Source: JAYQPQ01 sp038145405 (lineage in GTDB: Bacteria > Pseudomonadota > Gammaproteobacteria > Pseudomonadales > GM7GCV1). Taken from it: a stretch of 13,047 bases of DNA. Below, one piece after another: positions 1 through 8,069 of the stretch; the first letter of the stretch is position 1; each line of letters begins with the position of its first letter. The stretch is from positions 1-13,047 of the forward strand of contig JAYQPQ010000051.1 of the NCBI GenBank assembly GCA_038145405.1. The letters are read 5' to 3'. The notes under the pieces are model-generated. The model saw only the letters and a program-made list of their open reading frames with translations. It was not told the DNA's origin and made no database searches. The position numbers and the translations under genes are program-made.

Positions 1-99
1 TATTCAAAATTTGTTAATCCATTACATCCCTATGCCCCCTCAGCATTTTAAAACCCCCCCCGCTCTTTGCCCCCGGGGGCCCCAATGTTGCGATTAAAA

Positions 100-134
100 C
101 CGGGCCTGGACCTACCCTCCAGGCCCGGCTTTTT
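100..134. terminator. Intrinsic terminator after the autotransporter gene, possibly bidirectional
   Basis: A perfect 11-bp inverted repeat (arms 100-110 and 118-128, CCGGGCCTGGA / TCCAGGCCCGG) encloses a 7-nt loop. On the plus strand it is followed by a run of five T (130-134). On the minus strand it is followed by TTTTAAT (complement of 93-99). It lies about 70 bp past the stop codon of the minus-strand autotransporter gene, so it probably ends that transcript, and may also end a convergent plus-strand gene left of the window. A weaker 7-bp hairpin (174-180 with 185-191) sits between the stop codon and this structure. Confidence 0.72.
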
Positions 135-199
135 GGCAAGTATTCTTATTTTTTGAAAAGTCGGAGTGGCTCGGGCGGACCAAAGTCCGCCGCCATTTC

Positions 200-3100
200 C
201 TACCAGCGCAGACGCAGTTCGAAGTAGAGCCGATGGGCCAGATAGTCGCCCGCCAGCTCACCGGCATAGCCCAGGCCCAATACGGTCGTGCCCTCGGGCG
301 ACCAGTTCAGGTCAAAGCCGAATATCAACGCATCTTCCTCGATGTAGGGGTTAGCCACGTCAAAGCTGGTGCCGGGATTGGCACTGAAACTGGCCCGCGT
401 ACTGTACTGCTCGGCGCTCAGTTCAGTGCGATAACCCACGTAGAGTTGCTGGGCGATATAGCGTCTGGCCGAGGGCGTCGCCAGCTCGGTGCCGGCCCGG
501 AAATCCTGTGTGAAGCGACCCAGTTTGATCAGCGCGGCGCCCATGGCGCGGCTGGTCTCCGCCGACGCCAGGGTCAGCGCCAGGCTGTCATCGCCGCTGA
601 TGCTGGCTTCACTGTAGCCGTCCTGATCCAGGTAGAAATAATCCAGGGTCAGTTCGGGCGAAACAAAGAATCGACTGCCCAGCGCCATGTCGTAGGCCAG
701 GCGCGTGGAACCGGCCAGATACTTGCCGCCCCAGTCCGCTTCATAGGTCTCGGAAATGCCACCCAATTCCACCTGACGACGGGATCTGGCGGTCAGCCTG
801 CCGGCGTTGGTCGAGACGAACCAGGACAGGTTGTCACCGCGATAGGTGCCGTACAGGCCGAGATCGTAGCCAGTCCAGTCACTGCGCTGATCCAACGCGC
901 GATTAGGATCCCCATGGCCGTTGCGCAGGCCGAGTGCCAGACCCACGGCTGTTTGGTCATTCCATTCCGTGTCCAGTCCCATTTGCAGGGAAACACCGCC
1001 GCCGCTGTAGCCGCCACCCTGTTCGTTGACGTCCTGATCAAAATTGGAAGTCGAGAAATCAAACCAGCCGCCGGCATCGCCGCGACTGGCCTTTTCCAGA
1101 CGGCTGGCCAAGGCGCCGCCAGCCAGGCTGAACTCGCTCGACAGGTAGCGCCAGGAAGAATCCGAGTAGTCGGGCAGCACCGTTTCATAAGCCGCCACCA
1201 GTTCTTCGGGATTGTAGTAGCTGGCCAGTGCCGTTCCAACGCTGCTTTCGCTGCTACCCAAGGCCAGCACAGCATCGAAGGCCGCCAGCTCATTGGCAAC
1301 CAATCCCAGAGCCGCGGCCGTACCATCTGTGCTCAGGTTGATGACGAAATCCGTGGCCGTCAGAGATTCCGAGGCCTGATAGATAGCCGGCAAAAACACA
1401 GTGGGCTGATCGGTACCGGAACCGAAGGTGAGGCTGCCCGCCCGCACCAGGTGCAGGTCGAGATTGGCCACCAGCGGACCCTCGAATACGGTGCGAATGG
1501 AAGCACCGGACTCGATGGTGGCATTGCCGGCCACATCGATGCGCGGGGCCAGTAACGTGGCGCTTGCGCTATCAATTCGCAAACGCATTTCGGCATCGCC
1601 GGTCAGGCCCAGTTGGTTAAGCGTCAGTGGCGCCGAAGACCGGTCGATCAACAGCGCCGAATTCACCTGCAACGATTCCAGACCGCTCAGGGTTGCGCTG
1701 ACACTGGCATCGTTGGCTACCACCAGAGCGTCGGTACCGGCGCCAAAATCGATCAGCGACGACAGCACCGAACCGGCCTGAATATCCAGAGAGTCATCGC
1801 CGGCACCCAGCAGCACATCGCCCAACAGAGAGGGCGTGACCACGTCGTTCACATCGACAGTACCGTCGCCGTTGACGTCTTCCACCGCGGTTTGCCGACT
1901 CTGTATCAGGCTTACGCCCTGGGCTGCACCATGACTCGACAAATCCAATGCAATGGCACTGCCCAGCTCGGGCTGCTCGCTATCAAAATAGTTAATGCGC
2001 GCCGAAATGTTGCCCTGGTTGAGGATGCTGGACAGGGTGCCCGAGGCATCATCGATAGCGATCGCTGTACCACCGCTGTCGGTCGCTCTTACCAACGCGG
2101 AGATCACGCCTCCGACGTTGTTGATCGTATCGACGCGTGCGTTGGGCGCGATGGCAATGGCCGTGGCCGTGTTTGCAGTATCGGTATTGACCTGCGCTTC
2201 GATCAAACCCTGGTTGTAAATCAGATCGGTTTCGGCAAAGGCACCGATATCGAGGGCAATGGCATCTGCCTCATAGGCTTCGGCGTGCAACTCCACCAGG
2301 TTTTGAATACCGCCCTCAATCAGCACGCGTCGGCTGCCATCGGCAGTTCCGGCGAGGCGGATGCCGGTGGCATCGAAGCCGACGTTCAGACCATTAGCAT
2401 AAATTCTGCCGCGATTGATCAGGCCATAGTCGTAGTTGAAGGTTGCGATAATTTCGCTGAAGTCCTGATCTTCATCATCGTCGCGCGTATCGCGAACATG
2501 CTCAACCAGGCGACTGACGATCAGGTCGCCAATGTCGCTGCCGGCATTATCCGGAGTAATAAGCAGGGCAGGCGCGGCGCCGATGGAGTTAATGTTGCCG
2601 GTCCCTCGGTTCTCGTCGTAATCCTCGATGGTGTCCTTGGTGGTGTCGGCTTGGTCAGCCGCAGAGACAAAGAGATCCACCGCGCCGTTATTGAGGAAGC
2701 CGCCGCCCAGGCTGCCGCCGACCACGATGCCGGAGCCGTTGGGACGCAATGCCTCGGCGTCGATGCGCCCACTGATGGGCGTATCCCCGCTGCCAATGCT
2801 GTCCGGATCGGCGTAGTTACTGAGGAAGGTCGAATGGAAACCGGTGGTGGTAATGGACGCCTCGTTGACCAGCGCGCCGCCGAGGCCATCGCGCAGGTAA
2901 ATGCCCAGGCTGTTCTCGCCTTGCGAAGTCAGGGAGCCCGACTGGATCAAATCGCCGCTGATATTGCCCCAGACGTCAATCAGGCGGCCGTCGGCGCCAT
3001 ATACATAGATGGAACCATCGTTTACCAGATTGCCCACCAGATCGCTCTGTAACTGGATCCCCACCGAATCGCTGCCCTCGACAAAAAGGCTGCTAAACCC

Positions 3101-3568
3101 GTCTAGCCGGATATCGCCCTGCAGGGGTCCGGCGCCGTCGAGCAAAATACCGATGCGATTCATGCCGATGGAGAGCGGGCCGTCGAGATCGCCATCATTG
3201 TCGGTGTCGGTGCGCTCGTAGTCTTCGATGAGGTTGACCACGCCATTGATGTAAATATTAGACTGGCGGTTACCCAGAATGCGAATGCCGGTCACGTCGT
3301 TCAGGTCTTCCATCGAAATGAAGCCACCGAATTCGATGCGAACGTCGTTGTCGGAATCCACAAGCAGTCCGGGGCTGTTGGCCGCGTCGGTAATGACGAT
3401 TGAGCCGGTGGACGTGATACGCACATCATCCGTGGCACCCGCGTTAGCGGTGGAGGTGGCGACAGTGGTATTCACCTCGGTCGTAAAGTCCGCCGCCAGG
3501 ATGGTCTGCCAGCCGGGTACAGCGAGCAACGAGAATGCCGTGATCCGGCAAAGACCTTTGAATTTCAC
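200..3568 (-). CDS. Autotransporter (type V secretion) with beta-helical passenger and C-terminal beta-barrel
   Basis: This is a surface-exposed or secreted protein predicted to carry its own outer-membrane translocator. Residues 1 to about 26 look like a Sec signal peptide: a Lys/Arg-containing start, the hydrophobic run AFSLLAVPGW, then ILA-AD as a likely cleavage site. Residues about 27-800 are acidic and rich in Gly, Asn, Asp, Ser and Thr. Irregular repeats of the form G-I-hydrophobic...N.G.I are typical of a right-handed beta-helix passenger. Two Asp-rich loops resemble calcium-binding loops: DTDNDGDLDG near residue 121 and DVNGDGTVDVND near residue 564. From about residue 834 (WFDFS) to the C-terminal W, alternating aromatic and polar strands match the autotransporter beta-barrel domain, ending YFELRLRW. 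The start is GTG at 3568, with AAGGA 9 nt upstream. The gene has its own intergenic region on each side and is probably monocistronic. The passenger's role (adhesion, enzyme or other) cannot be told, and no protease or lipase motif was recognised. Confidence 0.9.
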   Translation of the reverse strand: MKFKGLCRITAFSLLAVPGWQTILAADFTTEVNTTVATSTANAGATDDVRITSTGSIVITDAANSPGLLVDSDNDVRIEFGGFISMEDLNDVTGIRILGNRQSNIYINGVVNLIEDYERTDTDNDGDLDGPLSIGMNRIGILLDGAGPLQGDIRLDGFSSLFVEGSDSVGIQLQSDLVGNLVNDGSIYVYGADGRLIDVWGNISGDLIQSGSLTSQGENSLGIYLRDGLGGALVNEASITTTGFHSTFLSNYADPDSIGSGDTPISGRIDAEALRPNGSGIVVGGSLGGGFLNNGAVDLFVSAADQADTTKDTIEDYDENRGTGNINSIGAAPALLITPDNAGSDIGDLIVSRLVEHVRDTRDDDEDQDFSEIIATFNYDYGLINRGRIYANGLNVGFDATGIRLAGTADGSRRVLIEGGIQNLVELHAEAYEADAIALDIGAFAETDLIYNQGLIEAQVNTDTANTATAIAIAPNARVDTINNVGGVISALVRATDSGGTAIAIDDASGTLSSILNQGNISARINYFDSEQPELGSAIALDLSSHGAAQGVSLIQSRQTAVEDVNGDGTVDVNDVVTPSLLGDVLLGAGDDSLDIQAGSVLSSLIDFGAGTDALVVANDASVSATLSGLESLQVNSALLIDRSSAPLTLNQLGLTGDAEMRLRIDSASATLLAPRIDVAGNATIESGASIRTVFEGPLVANLDLHLVRAGSLTFGSGTDQPTVFLPAIYQASESLTATDFVINLSTDGTAAALGLVANELAAFDAVLALGSSESSVGTALASYYNPEELVAAYETVLPDYSDSSWRYLSSEFSLAGGALASRLEKASRGDAGGWFDFSTSNFDQDVNEQGGGYSGGGVSLQMGLDTEWNDQTAVGLALGLRNGHGDPNRALDQRSDWTGYDLGLYGTYRGDNLSWFVSTNAGRLTARSRRQVELGGISETYEADWGGKYLAGSTRLAYDMALGSRFFVSPELTLDYFYLDQDGYSEASISGDDSLALTLASAETSRAMGAALIKLGRFTQDFRAGTELATPSARRYIAQQLYVGYRTELSAEQYSTRASFSANPGTSFDVANPYIEEDALIFGFDLNWSPEGTTVLGLGYAGELAGDYLAHRLYFELRLRW

Positions 3569-3711
3569 CTGCGAAGTTCCTTTGTACCTTTGTACTTATT
3601 TGCCTGTTTGGTTCGACAATTGCCCTGCTGGTTCGCGCTGGCCGCGAAAAGGCGGGGGCCTATCCTAAAGTATCCGGGCCCGTTGGGCATCATTGTCGGC
3701 GATTATTTGCG
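3569..3711 (-). promoter_or_regulatory. Leader and putative promoter region of the autotransporter gene, with tandem octamer
   Basis: This 143-bp gap between the acyl-CoA synthetase stop and the autotransporter start should hold the autotransporter promoter. Reading the minus strand, the Shine-Dalgarno AAAGGAAC lies 7-9 nt before the GTG start. Immediately upstream the octamer GTACAAAG occurs twice in tandem (3580-3595). A possible -35 TTGTCG with a poorly matching -10 TAAGTA can be found, but the spacing (15 nt) is short. I therefore assign the region, not exact boxes. No convincing terminator for the synthetase gene was seen here. Confidence 0.35.
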
Positions 3712-5850
3712 TTAAGACATTACCCCGTGCGTCCTCGATCGCCGCTCCAACCGCACCAGCACATCCAACGCCATGACGCCCTCGCCAGCCGGAAAGACCC
3801 TCAACGGGTTGATATCAATCTCGACGATGCGATCGTCCGCTTGCATCAATCCAGCCATCTTGCCAATGCAGTCGGCCAGCGCCTCCAGGTCGGCAGCCGG
3901 ACTGCCCCGGAAACCGTTCAGCAAGGGCGCCGAGCGCAGCCCGGCCAAAGCACGCTTGATTTCCCTCGGCGACATATCCGGCGGCAGCAGGCAGAAATCC
4001 TGCCACAGCTCGGCCTGCACGCCCCCCAGGCCGACCAGCACGACCGGTCCCCAGTCGGGATCGCGTCGGGCGCCGAGGATCATCTCGAGACCGGGGGCAG
4101 CCATGCGCTCGAGCAACATGCCATCGAGTGTCAGGTTCGGGGCATTCTGCTGCACAGCCGCTTCTACTTCGGACCAGGCCAACTGCAGTTCGTTCAGATC
4201 ACGAATTGCCAAGCGCACGGCGCCCAGATCGGTCTTGTGGGTCAGCTCGGCCGATTGGGCCTTCAGTGCCAGGGGATAGCCAAGTTGCTCGGCGGCGCGG
4301 CGCGCCTGCGCCAGGTCCTTGACTAGGGTTCCCTGGGGGACATTGACGCCCAGCGTGGACATAAGCTCCTTGCCCCGGTATTCGGCCACCGAGCCATCCT
4401 GCTGCGGCCAGGCAAGCGGCTGGGGCAGCGAAGCCGGCGGCGGCGCGCCAGTCCCGGCCAAATCATCCGCGAGCCACAGCCGCAGTGCACGCAGCGCGCG
4501 CTCGGCGGAGGAAAAATAGCTGATATTCAAGGCATGCAGCGCCTGCAGATAGGGCTGCGGCACCGCAGCTCCCTCGTCCAGGCCGGCCAGCACACAGAGT
4601 TTGCCGCCGCGGCGTTCGGCCAAAGCTTTAAGCAGAATCGGAAACTTGAGGTCGCAGGTGCGAGCGTCGGTCTGAATGAGGGTCAGCATCAGAGCAGCAA
4701 AGCGCTCATCGCCATCCAGCGCGCGAATCACTGCCGCATAGATACCTGGCTCCACCAAAACCTGTGCGGTAAGGTCCAGCGGATTGCTGACCGGAACCAG
4801 ATCGGGCAAGGCAGCGCGCAATGCCGGCGCCGAAGCATCGTCGAGACCTGGCAGGTGCAAGCCCAGGCTTTCGCATTGATCGAGCGCCAGCGCCTTGAAG
4901 GCACCGGATTCAGTGATCAGCGCAGTGCCTTGGGCCGGACGATGGGGATGGCGCAGCGCCAATTCCAGAACATCGCCCAGGGCTTCCAGACTGTCTACAA
5001 GGACCACCCCAGCGCGTCGCACCAGACACTGCATTACCTGGTGGTCGCCCGCCATGGCCCCGGTGTGTGTTGCCGCCGCCTGCCGCGCCGGCGCCGATCG
5101 GCCCGGGTGCAATAACACCAAGGGCTTGCCCAGTGCATGGGCGCGGTGAGCCAATTCAAGAAACCGCTGCGGCTGCCGGAACTGCTCGACGATCAGCCCC
5201 AGCACTCGGGTGTGGGGGTCGTCCAGAAGATACGCGAGGTAATCCTCGACGCCACTGACAGCTTCGTTACCGGTTGAAATGGAATAGCTGATACCCAGTC
5301 GGCGGCTGGTCAGGTTGACGCTCAAAACGGCCGCCATGGCTCCGCTTTGAGAAATCAGGCCGATACCTTCATCCTGCTGCAACAGCTTGGCGGCGGTTTC
5401 CACAAAGGTCAGCGCAATACCGTCGACAAAGTTCACTGCGCCCAGGCAGTTCGGCCCCACAATCAGCATGCCGAAGCGCTGGGCCACTTCGGCGATCTGG
5501 TCCTGCTCGCGACGACCGGACGCCCCGCCCTCAGCGAAGCCTGCCGAGAAGATGATGGCACAGGCAGTTTGACGCTCGCCTAATTGCTCGAGGGCGGCCA
5601 GCACGCCCGACTGCGGAATGGCCAACACCGCCACATCCAGATCACGCGGCAGATCGGCGATGGACGCCAGGCAAACGCGGCCCTGAATAGATTGTCGATT
5701 CGGGTTTACCAGATAGAGATCACTGGCGACGTCCAGGCGCACCAGGTTGTCCAGCACGCCGGCGCCCAAAGCGCCGGGTCGATCCGAAGCGCCAACCAGG
5801 GCGATCGACCGGGGTCGCAACAAGCGATCGACATGCGCCCTTGGATACAT
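3712..5850 (-). CDS. ADP-forming acyl-CoA synthetase (acetate-CoA ligase family), fused alpha and beta parts
   Basis: This enzyme is predicted to interconvert a carboxylic acid, CoA and ATP with acyl-CoA, ADP and phosphate in the cytoplasm. The order of parts is that of the single-chain NDP-forming family. An N-terminal CoA-binding Rossmann domain comes first (SIALVGASDRPG at about 15-26). A succinyl-CoA-ligase-like domain follows (LISQSGAMA near 165, STGNEA near 190). An ATHTGAMAG segment holds His at about 262, matching the phosphorylated His of characterised archaeal ADP-forming acetyl-CoA synthetases. A C-terminal ATP-grasp domain runs from about 488 to the end, including YPLALKAQSAELTHKTD and EIDINPLRV. 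No GNAT domain is present, so this is not the acetyltransferase-fused Pat type. The length of 712 residues is normal. It starts 11 bp after the ilvD stop without a clear Shine-Dalgarno site, suggesting co-transcription and perhaps translational coupling. The acid substrate is unknown; short-chain, branched and aryl acids are all possible. Confidence 0.9.
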   Translation of the reverse strand: MYPRAHVDRLLRPRSIALVGASDRPGALGAGVLDNLVRLDVASDLYLVNPNRQSIQGRVCLASIADLPRDLDVAVLAIPQSGVLAALEQLGERQTACAIIFSAGFAEGGASGRREQDQIAEVAQRFGMLIVGPNCLGAVNFVDGIALTFVETAAKLLQQDEGIGLISQSGAMAAVLSVNLTSRRLGISYSISTGNEAVSGVEDYLAYLLDDPHTRVLGLIVEQFRQPQRFLELAHRAHALGKPLVLLHPGRSAPARQAAATHTGAMAGDHQVMQCLVRRAGVVLVDSLEALGDVLELALRHPHRPAQGTALITESGAFKALALDQCESLGLHLPGLDDASAPALRAALPDLVPVSNPLDLTAQVLVEPGIYAAVIRALDGDERFAALMLTLIQTDARTCDLKFPILLKALAERRGGKLCVLAGLDEGAAVPQPYLQALHALNISYFSSAERALRALRLWLADDLAGTGAPPPASLPQPLAWPQQDGSVAEYRGKELMSTLGVNVPQGTLVKDLAQARRAAEQLGYPLALKAQSAELTHKTDLGAVRLAIRDLNELQLAWSEVEAAVQQNAPNLTLDGMLLERMAAPGLEMILGARRDPDWGPVVLVGLGGVQAELWQDFCLLPPDMSPREIKRALAGLRSAPLLNGFRGSPAADLEALADCIGKMAGLMQADDRIVEIDINPLRVFPAGEGVMALDVLVRLERRSRTHGVMS

Positions 5851-5861
5851 TGATGGGCTGC

Positions 5862-7535
5862 TTAGCGGTCCGTCACGGCGCCCTCGGAGGCGGAGCTAAC
5901 CAGGCGTGCATATTTGGCCAACACACCGCGCTTGTAACGGGATTCGGGTGCCTTCCAAGCCTTGCGTCGCGCCTCCAGCGTAGCGGCATCCACATGCAGC
6001 TCAATGCTTTGTTTTTCAGCCTCGATGCTGATGCGATCGCCATTTTCAATCAGCGCAATGGGGCCGCCATTGGCCGCCTCTGGCGTGATGTGTCCGACGA
6101 CAAAGCCGTGACTGCCGCCGGAGAAGCGGCCGTCGGTAATCAGGGCGACGTCCTTGCCGAGACCGACGCCCATAATGGCCGAGGTGGGGCTGAGCATTTC
6201 CTGCATACCCGGTCCGCCGCGCGGCCCTTCGTAGCGAATCACCACGACCTCACCCGCCTTGACTTCGCCCGCCAGGATGGCCTTGTTGGTGGCGTTTTCC
6301 GAATCGAAAACGCGGGCCGTGCCGGCGAAGCGTAGCCCCTCCTTGCCGGTGATCTTGGCTACCGCCCCCTCGGGTGCCAGATTGCCGCGCAGTATTACCA
6401 GGTGACTGTCCTTTTTGATCGGCCGATCCAGCGGCATGATGATGTCCTGACCTTCCGGATAGGGGGCCACTGTAGCCAGGTTTTCCGACAGGGTTTTACC
6501 GGTCACCGTCAGGCAGTCGCCGTGCAGCAGGCCGGCATCCAGCAGGGTTTTCATTAGGGGCTGAATACCGCCGATGGCCACCAGCTCGGACATCATGTAT
6601 TTACCGCTGGGGCGCAGATCTGCCAGCACCGGTACGCGTTTGCCAATGCGCACAAAATCATCCAGCTCGAGATGGACGTCGATCGTCGACGCCATGGCGA
6701 TCAGGTGCAGAACCGCATTGGTGGATCCGCCCATGGCGATCACCACCGTGATGGCGTTTTCAAAGGCCTCGCGCGTCATGATGTCGCTGGGTTTGATATC
6801 CAGCTCCAGCAACTTCAGCACGGCTTCGCCAGCGCGATAACAGTCGTTGTGCTTGGCGTCGGATACCGCATCCATGGCCGAGCTGCCGGGCAGGCTCATG
6901 CCCAGGGCTTCAATTGCCGATGCCATGGTGTTGGCGGTGTACATGCCGCCGCAGGAACCCGGCCCAGGAATGGCGGTGCGCTCCACCTCCTCTAGCTGTT
7001 TTAGGTCGATATCGCCGCGCGCGTGCTGACCTACCGCCTCGAACACGGAAATAATGTCGGTGTGGTTTTTGCCCGGCTTAATGGTGCCGCCGTAGACGAA
7101 CACCGAGGGGCGGTTGAGGCGTGCCATGCCCATGATGCAACCGGGCATGTTCTTGTCGCAGCCACCAATGGCCACCAGGCCATCGAAGCCTTCACAGCCC
7201 GCCACGGCTTCGATGGAATCGGCAATGATCTCGCGCGACACCAGCGAGTACTTCATGCCCTCATAACCGTTGGAAATGCCGTCCGAAATAGTGATGGTAT
7301 TAAAGATCACACCCTTGCCACCGGCCTGGTCGACCCCGGCACAGGCATCGCGCGCGAGCTGATCGATGTGCATGTTGCAGGGCGTTACCATGCTCCAGGT
7401 GGAGGCCACGCCGACCTGCGGCTTCTTGAAATCGGCATCGGTAAAACCGACGGCGCGCAACATGGAGCGACCGGGCGCCTTGTGCGGGCCATCGACCACT
7501 TCCCTGGAATACTTTCGCATCTTGTCTTGGCTCAT
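5862..7535 (-). CDS. ilvD: Dihydroxy-acid dehydratase (branched-chain amino acid biosynthesis)
   Basis: IlvD removes water from 2,3-dihydroxy-isovalerate and 2,3-dihydroxy-3-methylvalerate. The products are the 2-keto acids that precede valine, leucine and isoleucine (and pantothenate). The protein is 557 residues, the shorter class, rather than the roughly 616 of E. coli IlvD. Three cysteines lie at the expected iron-sulfur positions: C53 in TPCNMHI, C126 in GGCDKNMPG and C195 in GSCGGMYTAN. In characterised short-class enzymes this pattern goes with a [2Fe-2S] cluster. D127 and K128 fit the Mg-binding and carbamylated-Lys positions. The C-terminal DGRFSGGSHG motif (Ser about 472) carries the catalytic serine. 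The start is ATG at 7535, with GGAG 5 nt upstream. It is the first gene of a unit with the acyl-CoA synthetase. No leader-peptide attenuator with a run of Ile/Val/Leu codons was found upstream. Confidence 0.97.
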   Translation of the reverse strand: MSQDKMRKYSREVVDGPHKAPGRSMLRAVGFTDADFKKPQVGVASTWSMVTPCNMHIDQLARDACAGVDQAGGKGVIFNTITISDGISNGYEGMKYSLVSREIIADSIEAVAGCEGFDGLVAIGGCDKNMPGCIMGMARLNRPSVFVYGGTIKPGKNHTDIISVFEAVGQHARGDIDLKQLEEVERTAIPGPGSCGGMYTANTMASAIEALGMSLPGSSAMDAVSDAKHNDCYRAGEAVLKLLELDIKPSDIMTREAFENAITVVIAMGGSTNAVLHLIAMASTIDVHLELDDFVRIGKRVPVLADLRPSGKYMMSELVAIGGIQPLMKTLLDAGLLHGDCLTVTGKTLSENLATVAPYPEGQDIIMPLDRPIKKDSHLVILRGNLAPEGAVAKITGKEGLRFAGTARVFDSENATNKAILAGEVKAGEVVVIRYEGPRGGPGMQEMLSPTSAIMGVGLGKDVALITDGRFSGGSHGFVVGHITPEAANGGPIALIENGDRISIEAEKQSIELHVDAATLEARRKAWKAPESRYKRGVLAKYARLVSSASEGAVTDR

Positions 7536-7646
7536 GAGTTCTCCGAATATTTCTCGCGAAAAAACGAATGCTGTGGCACGGCCGCAGAGCGCGAGTATCC
7601 TCGGCCAACACGAATAGTGCGGGCCCTCGCTGCCGGGCAGGCGGCA

Positions 7647-7675
7647 ACTTTAGGGGATTTGCCTGTTTATGCCAA
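7647..7675 (-). promoter_or_regulatory. Candidate sigma-70 promoter for ilvD
   Basis: On the minus strand, TTGGCA (7670-7675) is followed after exactly 17 nt by TAAAGT (7647-7652). These match the -35 and -10 consensus at 5 of 6 and 4 of 6 positions. Transcription would begin near 7640, leaving an untranslated leader of about 105 nt before ilvD. This is the best-looking promoter in the divergent intergenic region, but a match of this quality can occur by chance. Confidence 0.4.
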
Positions 7676-7752
7676 ATACCGGGGCGATCTCAAGCCGCAG
7701 TGTCGGCTGCCTGTGCCATGCTTATTTTCCACTTTCTCTCCACTTTTCTTGC

Positions 7753-7776
7753 ACCCAGCGCGCACTATTGCTGGGT
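7753..7776. promoter_or_regulatory. Inverted repeat upstream of the small plus-strand gene (possible operator)
   Basis: ACCCAGC (7753-7759) and GCTGGGT (7770-7776) form a perfect 7-bp inverted repeat with a 10-nt spacer. It starts 57 bp before the ATG of the 65-residue gene and overlaps a weak -35-like TTGCAC (7749-7754). Position and symmetry fit a transcription-factor site or an RNA hairpin in the leader. No regulator gene in the window points to either. Confidence 0.25.
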
Positions 7777-7809
7777 AGATTGGCGTCATTCCCCTAGGGA
7801 GGAAGCCGA

Positions 7810-8007
7810 ATGAAAACGACGCCCATGAAGAAATTCTCGCTCCCCTTTGCCACGCTGGCCGAGCCGAACGCTACCTTGCCGGCCGATTTCTGGGAAATGA
7901 ACTCGGTGGCGGTTCCCGCTCTGTCGGGCACGGTGGTAGCCGTGAAATCCCAGCTGTTGCCCTCAACGCAGTCCGAGCGCAGCTGGCGGCGCAACAACCC
8001 GGTTTAA
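7810..8007 (+). CDS. Small hypothetical protein (65 residues)
   Basis: I do not recognise this protein. The case for a real gene is its translation signal: AGGGAGGA (7796-7803) ends 6 nt before the ATG and is the best Shine-Dalgarno site in the window. It is also the first open frame after a divergent intergenic region and lies 62 bp ahead of the LTXXQ gene in the same direction. The product begins MKTTPMKKFSLPF, has a moderately hydrophobic middle (VAVPALSGTVVAV) too weak for a clear membrane helix, and ends in a basic segment (SWRRNNPV). No signal peptide, Cys pair or known domain is evident. A 67-codon open frame on the opposite strand (7794-7997) lacks such a ribosome site. The product could be a small regulator or partner of the downstream periplasmic protein, or a translated leader, but these are guesses. 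Confidence 0.55.
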   Translation: MKTTPMKKFSLPFATLAEPNATLPADFWEMNSVAVPALSGTVVAVKSQLLPSTQSERSWRRNNPV

Positions 8008-8027
8008 TTCCGGAACACCTTTAATTC
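8003..8027 (+). repeat. Direct repeat TTTAATTC spaced by 17 bp
   Basis: The octamer TTTAATTC occurs at 8003-8010 (containing the TAA stop of the small gene) and again at 8020-8027, start-to-start 17 bp. It lies in the short gap ahead of the LTXXQ gene. AT-rich paired repeats of this size can be regulator half-sites, but the spacing does not match a known CpxR box and chance is a real alternative. Confidence 0.25.
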
Positions 8028-8069
8028 AACCCGATTCATTGCTGACAAATAGTAACTGGAGATAGGAAT

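Noticed and set aside
69..83. GC palindrome GCCCCCGGGGGC near the left edge
   Set aside because: There is no loop and no T run next to it, and it is too short to call as anything but a simple palindrome. The adjacent 100-134 hairpin is the supported terminator.
233..3052. Two long open frames (440 and 479 codons) on the plus strand opposite the autotransporter gene
   Set aside because: They lie wholly antisense to a gene with clear signal peptide, passenger and barrel, share no recognisable domain, and are expected from GC-rich codon bias. Their translations are low-complexity Gln/Arg/Gly/Ala-rich.
5841..7778. Plus-strand open frames opposite ilvD (including 5841-6335 and 7023-7778)
   Set aside because: They are shadows of ilvD in other frames, with no domain or ribosome-site support.
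7794..7997. 67-codon open frame on the minus strand opposite the small plus-strand gene
   Set aside because: No Shine-Dalgarno site comparable to AGGGAGGA on the other strand, and no recognisable domain. The plus-strand reading fits the direction of the next gene.
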